Assembly (NCBI GenBank): GCA_913048545.1
Contig: CAJWWH010000014.1
Coordinates: forward strand, 1-24,308
DNA: 24,308 nucleotides
Source: an uncultured Opitutia bacterium
GTDB lineage: Bacteria > Verrucomicrobiota > Verrucomicrobiae > Opitutales > MB11C04
Reading direction: 5' to 3'
The position numbers were made by a program, and so were the translations under genes. Under the pieces are notes generated by a model that saw only the letters and a program-made list of their open reading frames with translations, ran no database searches and was not told where the DNA came from. Numbering within the stretch: the first letter of the stretch is position 1; the number at the start of each line of letters is the position of its first letter. Positions 24,159-24,308 of the stretch are shown here, piece after piece.

Positions 24159-24308
24159 ATGAAAAACCTATCTTTCCTGATTTCTTTCCTTTTTTCCGCA
24201 CTTTTCCTATGGTCTGCGAACCCGGTCCCATACTCGGGTAAGATAGCAATTCGGGGGGTGAATTATTTCGATGATGCCCAGTTTACATTTTCCCTACATG
24301 ACAAGGAT
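24159..24308 (+). CDS. N-terminus of a secreted protein, cut by the window edge
   Basis: The ATG at 24159 opens 50 codons that run to the last base. Residues 1-20 (MKNLSFLISFLFSALFLWSA) form a signal peptide. The mature part begins NPVPYSGKIAIRGVNYFDDA, then a Phe/Thr-rich strand. An ORF opening with YSGKIAI.GVNY and a strand-rich FTFSL is in keeping with large secreted proteins of Verrucomicrobia, but too little is present to assign a family. It has a good promoter. Confidence 0.65.
   Translation, partial: MKNLSFLISFLFSALFLWSANPVPYSGKIAIRGVNYFDDAQFTFSLHDKD

Overview
The window reads like a chromosomal segment of a marine, Gram-negative member of the Verrucomicrobiota, most likely class Opitutae. 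This is inferred from gene content, not from a marker gene. The clues are many proteins with signal peptides, an outer-membrane barrel, a PQQ-type propeller protein opening with WPQWRGPNRNG (a style common in Verrucomicrobia and Planctomycetes), a pyrophosphate-dependent phosphofructokinase, a divergent valyl-tRNA synthetase, and weak or absent Shine-Dalgarno sequences. By eye the first 4 kb is clearly more AT-rich than the 15-22 kb part. I see no rRNA, tRNA, CRISPR array, insertion sequence or prophage. Gene density is high, with genes on both strands.

Region 1-5.4 kb (all minus strand) looks like one regulatory and envelope module. It encodes an NtrC-type response regulator (3957-5372), a secreted Lys/Glu-rich helical protein with an internal duplication (2845-3777), an outer-membrane beta-barrel protein (1348-2742), and a membrane sensor histidine kinase that overlaps the barrel gene and runs off the left edge (1-1360). 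Between the regulator and the helical-protein gene lie two copies of a 17-bp imperfect palindrome 31 bp apart, and a degenerate -24/-12 element nearer the gene. That is the layout expected of an enhancer-dependent sigma-54 promoter. A perfect 11-bp hairpin with a U-tract follows the helical-protein gene. This module is the best candidate in the window for something not yet described.

Region 5.4-8.1 kb holds a zinc N-acetylmuramoyl-L-alanine amidase (plus strand), a small secreted protein of unknown function, and a SAM methyltransferase that carries an N-terminal signal peptide.

Region 8.1-15.2 kb is core metabolism. ispH and purB form an operon, followed by a terminator and pfp (PPi-dependent phosphofructokinase). 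Facing them are a diaminopimelate-decarboxylase-like gene and a gamma-synthase-family PLP enzyme joined by a GTGA overlap, with a good sigma-70 promoter in front. folA follows, possibly preceded by a 15-codon leader ORF.

Region 15.2-23.9 kb holds a large SF2 (Ski2-like) helicase, a PQQ-propeller protein with a helical insertion, valS with an unusual HIGH box, a rhomboid protease, a small unrecognised protein, and fxsA. The right end (23.8-24.3 kb) is a 335-base non-coding stretch with a REP-like palindrome and a consensus-like promoter, followed by the first 50 codons of a secreted protein cut by the window edge.
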